7,915 bases of DNA from JBGOTP01 sp041476545. Lineage in GTDB: Bacteria; Acidobacteriota; Vicinamibacteria; Vicinamibacterales; CAVVIG01. The notes under the pieces are model-generated. The model had not been told where the DNA came from and searched no databases. It was given only the letters and a program-made list of their open reading frames with translations. The position numbers and the translations under genes were made by a program. Below, in pieces: positions 5,169-7,915 of the stretch. The stretch lies in assembly GCA_041476545.1 (NCBI GenBank), contig JBGOTP010000251.1, forward strand, positions 1-7,915. Direction: 5' to 3'. The stretch's first letter is position 1. Every line of letters begins with the position of its first letter.

Positions 5169-6671
5169 ATGCCAGCATTAGAAAACCGCGTCCGCCGCAC
5201 GATTCGCCGCTTCGCGCTGGCGGAACCGGCGACGCGCGTGGTCGCGGCCCTGTCGGGCGGCCCGGATTCCGTTGCGCTCGCGCACCTGCTGCGGCAGCTC
5301 GACGCGGCCGGCGAGCTGTCGCTGGCGGGCGTTGCGCACTTCAATCATCAGCTTCGCCCGGGGGCAGAGAGCGACGAGCGCTTCTGCCGCGACGTGGCGG
5401 CCTTCCTCGACCGGCCCTTGCTCGTCGATCGCGAGGACGTGGCGGCCCGCGCGCGTCGGGAGCAGCGTTCGATCGAGGATGCGGCACGAACCGCGCGCCA
5501 CGCGTTTCTCGAGCGCGCCCGGCTTCATTTCGGTGCCGGCGTCGTCGCCCTCGGCCACACGAAAGACGACCAGGCCGAAACGTTCCTTCTGCGTCTGCTG
5601 CGAGGGGCGGGCACGCGCGGCCTCGCGTCGATGCATCCGCGGCGCGGAGCCTTCATCCGACCGTTGCTCGATTGTCGACGTGCGGATCTTCGCGCGTATC
5701 TCGAGTCGCACCACATCGCCTGGGTGCACGATGAAACCAACGACGATGTGAGCATTCCGCGCAATCGGATTCGGGCGGAACTGCTGCCGTTCCTCGAGCG
5801 GTTCAACCCGGCCATCGTGGATGTCCTTGCGGACGAAGCGGAGATCACCCGCGAGACCTGGCACTGGATGGATGCGGCCGCCGCGACCCTGTCCGCGCAG
5901 GTCTGCCGACAGGATGGAGCCGATCGATGGCGTCTCGATGCGGAGGCCCTCGAACGAGCCCCGCTGGCGCTCGCCCGGCTGGTTGTCCATCAGGCGATGA
6001 CCCGTGCGGCCCGAGGTCGCACGGTCTCCTTCGCGCACGTCGAGGACGTGCTTCAGCTGAGCCGCGCGCATGGTGGCCCGATCGACGGACCGGGCCAGCG
6101 GGTGGAACGCGAAGGCCGGGAGGTCGTCTTAACAAGCAGACCTGCGGGTCATGTAGGCCGCTGGGCCCCAGGCCGCACGAACTCTATGAACCCGGCGAAC
6201 CCGGCGAACCCCGTGAACCCCGTGAACCCCGTGAACCCTGTGAACCCTGTGAACCCCGTGAACTTCAGTTATCCGCTATCTATCCCTGGCGAGGTCGCAC
6301 TGCCTGAGGCCGGCTGCTCCGTCTCGGCCGAAGAGGCTGGTTCTGTCGGGAGCACGGGCTGTGCACTTCTGGGCAACGGACCCATGGCCATGATTCGGCG
6401 GGATCACGTTCGAGGGCCCCTCTCAGTGCGAAACAGGCGTCCTGGCGACAGGTTTCAGCCACTTGGGCTGGATGGTTCCAAGAAACTCCAGGACTTCTTC
6501 GTGGACCGGAAGGTAGCTCAGCAGCAGCGCCAAACCGTGCCGATCGTGGTGGACGCGCAGGACCGAATCGTCTGGGTGGCCGGTTACAGTCTTGACGAGG
6601 AGTTTAGGGTAACGAGCGCCACGGAAGCCGTGCTAATCTTGAGACTTAAGGTACTTGGAGGGCCCGCGTGA
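5169..6671 (+). CDS. tilS: tRNA(Ile)-lysidine synthetase (TilS)
   Basis: TilS uses ATP to attach lysine to C34 of the CAU-anticodon tRNA-Ile2, switching it from Met to Ile decoding; it is normally essential. The N-terminal PP-loop ATPase shows SGGPDS (29-34), HFNHQLRPGAESDE (57-70), GHTKDDQAETFLLRL (129-143) and the HDETN...PRNRIR block (187-202). The C-terminal TilS domain shows VRNRRPGDRFQPLG (420-433), KKLQDFFVDRKV (438-449) and IVWVAGYSLDEEFRV (467-481). ATG 5169 is chosen because the conserved part begins soon after; the open frame back to TTG 5040 is only translated repeat. Its ribosome site is weak (AGG at 5158-5160). At 500 residues it is some 50 longer than typical; the excess is a linker at about 325-405 with eight Asn-Pro-Ala/Val units. 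Its stop overlaps the ftsH start by 4 nt. The tilS-ftsH pairing is common in bacteria, often with hpt between them, which is absent here. Confidence 0.96.
   Translation: MPALENRVRRTIRRFALAEPATRVVAALSGGPDSVALAHLLRQLDAAGELSLAGVAHFNHQLRPGAESDERFCRDVAAFLDRPLLVDREDVAARARREQRSIEDAARTARHAFLERARLHFGAGVVALGHTKDDQAETFLLRLLRGAGTRGLASMHPRRGAFIRPLLDCRRADLRAYLESHHIAWVHDETNDDVSIPRNRIRAELLPFLERFNPAIVDVLADEAEITRETWHWMDAAAATLSAQVCRQDGADRWRLDAEALERAPLALARLVVHQAMTRAARGRTVSFAHVEDVLQLSRAHGGPIDGPGQRVEREGREVVLTSRPAGHVGRWAPGRTNSMNPANPANPVNPVNPVNPVNPVNPVNFSYPLSIPGEVALPEAGCSVSAEEAGSVGSTGCALLGNGPMAMIRRDHVRGPLSVRNRRPGDRFQPLGLDGSKKLQDFFVDRKVAQQQRQTVPIVVDAQDRIVWVAGYSLDEEFRVTSATEAVLILRLKVLGGPA
6189..6260 (+). repeat. 9-bp tandem repeat in tilS, eight copies
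   Basis: Eight in-frame units of the form AACCCNGYG encode NPA twice, then NPV six times, followed by one more Asn. Units differ only at a few bases (CCGGCG, CCCGTG, CCTGTG after AAC), which suggests recent stepwise expansion. The run lies in the linker between the central and C-terminal parts of TilS, away from the recognised motifs. Confidence 0.97.
6657..6662 (+). promoter_or_regulatory. Shine-Dalgarno for ftsH
   Basis: GGAGGG ends 5 nt before the GTG at 6668, inside the tilS 3' end. It is among the best ribosome sites in the window and fixes the ftsH start at the GTG that overlaps the tilS TGA. Confidence 0.75.
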
Positions 6672-7915
6672 ACTCGACGCTGAAGAATCTGATTTTTTGG
6701 GTGGCGCTCGTCGTGGTGGGCGTTGTGATCTACAACGTCTCGACGGCGTTCCAGTCTGCGGCGAAGACCGTCGACTTCACACAGTTCATGGCCCTTGTAA
6801 AGGAAAACAAGGTCGCCCAGGTCACCATTACCGGCCAGGAAATTACGTTCCAGGACAACGAGAACAATCAGCTTCGCACGTACGCGCCGACGCAGTTCGA
6901 AGGGCTGGCCAACCAGTTGTACGAGAGCGGCGTGCGCGTGCAGGCGAAAGAAGCCACCGCGAGCCCATGGGCCAATCTGCTGTTTTCCTGGGCGCCGATG
7001 TTGCTGATTGTCGGGTTCTGGTTCGTGTTCATGCGCCAGATGCAGAGCGGCGGCAACAAGGCGCTGTCCTTCGGCAAGAGTAAGGCGAAACTCTCCTCGA
7101 GCTCCCAGAAGAAGATGACGTTCAAGGACGTCGCGGGCGTCGACGAGGCGAAGGAAGAACTCCAGGAGATCATCGAGTTCCTCAAGGAACCGCAGAAATT
7201 CCAGAAGCTCGGCGGCCACATTCCGAAAGGCGTGCTGCTGATGGGCCCTCCCGGAACCGGCAAGACGCTGCTCGCGCGCGCGGTCGCGGGAGAAGCGAAC
7301 GTGCCGTTCTTTTCAATCAGTGGCTCCGACTTCGTCGAGATGTTCGTCGGTGTCGGCGCCTCGCGCGTGCGCGACCTGTTCGAACAAGGCAAGAAGAACG
7401 CGCCCTGCATCGTCTTCATCGACGAAATCGACGCCGTGGGCCGTCATCGTGGCGCCGGCCTCGGCGGCGGTCACGACGAGCGGGAACAGACGCTCAATCA
7501 GCTGCTCGTCGAGATGGATGGCTTCGAGTCGAACGAGGGCGTCATTCTCGTGGCGGCGACCAACCGTCCCGACGTGCTGGATCCGGCGCTGCTGCGTCCC
7601 GGCCGCTTCGACCGCCGGATCGTCGTCAATCGCCCGGACGTGAAGGGCCGCGAGGGGATTCTGGCCGTCCACACCCGGAAGATTCCGATGGCCGACGATG
7701 TGGAGATTCCGGTGCTGGCGCGGGGATCCGCGGGATTCTCCGGCGCCGACCTGGCGAACCTGGTCAACGAAGCCGCGCTCAGCGCCGCCCGCGTCAACCA
7801 GAAGGTCGTGCGCATGCGCGACTTCGAGTATGCGAAAGACAAAGTGCTCATGGGCGCCGAGCGCCGCTCGATGATCATCAGCGACGCCGAGAAGCGCGTG
7901 ACGGCGATTCACGAG
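6668..7915 (+). CDS. ftsH: ATP-dependent zinc metalloprotease FtsH (3' end cut off)
   Basis: FtsH is a hexameric, inner-membrane AAA+ protease that degrades misfolded membrane proteins and regulatory substrates. The 416 residues present cover the membrane and ATPase parts. Transmembrane helix 1 is at about 8-22 and a small periplasmic domain at about 25-100. Transmembrane helix 2 is at about 103-121 (LLFSWAPMLLIVGFWFVF). The AAA+ domain begins near MTFKDVAGVDEAKEEL (150-165). Walker A is GPPGTGKT (193-200), the pore motif MFVG is at 225-228, Walker B is VFIDEIDA (249-256), and the second region of homology is NRPDVLDPALLRPGRFDRRI (299-318) with its arginine fingers. The window stops at TAIHE, the first two residues of the HExxH zinc site, so the protease domain is not seen. 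GTG 6668 has a good ribosome site and is followed directly by the family-typical short N-terminus and helix. It is translationally coupled to tilS. Nothing looks abnormal. Confidence 0.97.
   Translation, partial: MNSTLKNLIFWVALVVVGVVIYNVSTAFQSAAKTVDFTQFMALVKENKVAQVTITGQEITFQDNENNQLRTYAPTQFEGLANQLYESGVRVQAKEATASPWANLLFSWAPMLLIVGFWFVFMRQMQSGGNKALSFGKSKAKLSSSSQKKMTFKDVAGVDEAKEELQEIIEFLKEPQKFQKLGGHIPKGVLLMGPPGTGKTLLARAVAGEANVPFFSISGSDFVEMFVGVGASRVRDLFEQGKKNAPCIVFIDEIDAVGRHRGAGLGGGHDEREQTLNQLLVEMDGFESNEGVILVAATNRPDVLDPALLRPGRFDRRIVVNRPDVKGREGILAVHTRKIPMADDVEIPVLARGSAGFSGADLANLVNEAALSAARVNQKVVRMRDFEYAKDKVLMGAERRSMIISDAEKRVTAIHE

Noticed and set aside
6155..6176. Palindrome around CTGGGCCCCAG in tilS
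   Set aside because: Only five base pairs around a single base, with no extension outward; expected by chance in GC-rich coding sequence.

Overview
The window is high-GC, densely coded, and everything I can support lies on the + strand. It carries seven protein genes (two cut by the window edges) and one tRNA. The layout and the short low-complexity repeats (GTYAGAA runs, GGCCTGACCCC hairpins, GAACCCCGT runs, GGTGGGGCAGG arrays) remind me of Acidobacteriota, perhaps Vicinamibacteria. That assignment is inference, because no marker here is decisive.

Region 1 (1-3756) is a probable operon. It holds the C-terminal four-fifths of ruvB (Holliday-junction helicase motor), then fabH (ketoacyl-ACP synthase III) whose GTG start overlaps the ruvB stop. 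Next comes a 33-nt gap filled by a 7-bp tandem repeat, a conserved-looking protein of unknown function, and queA (queuosine biosynthesis), whose start overlaps the end of the unknown gene. In many bacteria ruvB and queA sit close together, so fabH and the unknown gene appear to be interposed.

Region 2 (3757-4889) begins with a 70-nt spacer. A deoxyhypusine-synthase-family protein follows that seems to lack the catalytic lysine of true DHS. After 14 nt comes a tRNA with CAT anticodon, best read as elongator tRNA-Met, with an encoded CCA.

Region 3 (4890-5168) has no gene. It holds about seven degenerate ~18-bp G-rich repeats that flip orientation into a C-rich array, giving a large imperfect inverted repeat.

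Region 4 (5169-7915) holds tilS (tRNA-Ile lysidine synthetase), overlapping by 4 nt with ftsH (membrane AAA+ protease). ftsH runs off the window exactly at the HE of its zinc motif.

The genes are mostly housekeeping: recombination, fatty-acid initiation, two tRNA-modifying enzymes (QueA, TilS) and protein quality control. No defence system, insertion sequence, phage gene or CRISPR array is visible. What is unusual is the spread of small repeats: between genes (7-bp and ~18-bp units), and in frame inside queA (a hairpin insertion and a 12-bp triplication) and tilS (eight 9-bp units encoding Asn-Pro-Ala/Val). The other points worth following are the lysine-less DHS homologue and the uncharacterised protein beside queA.
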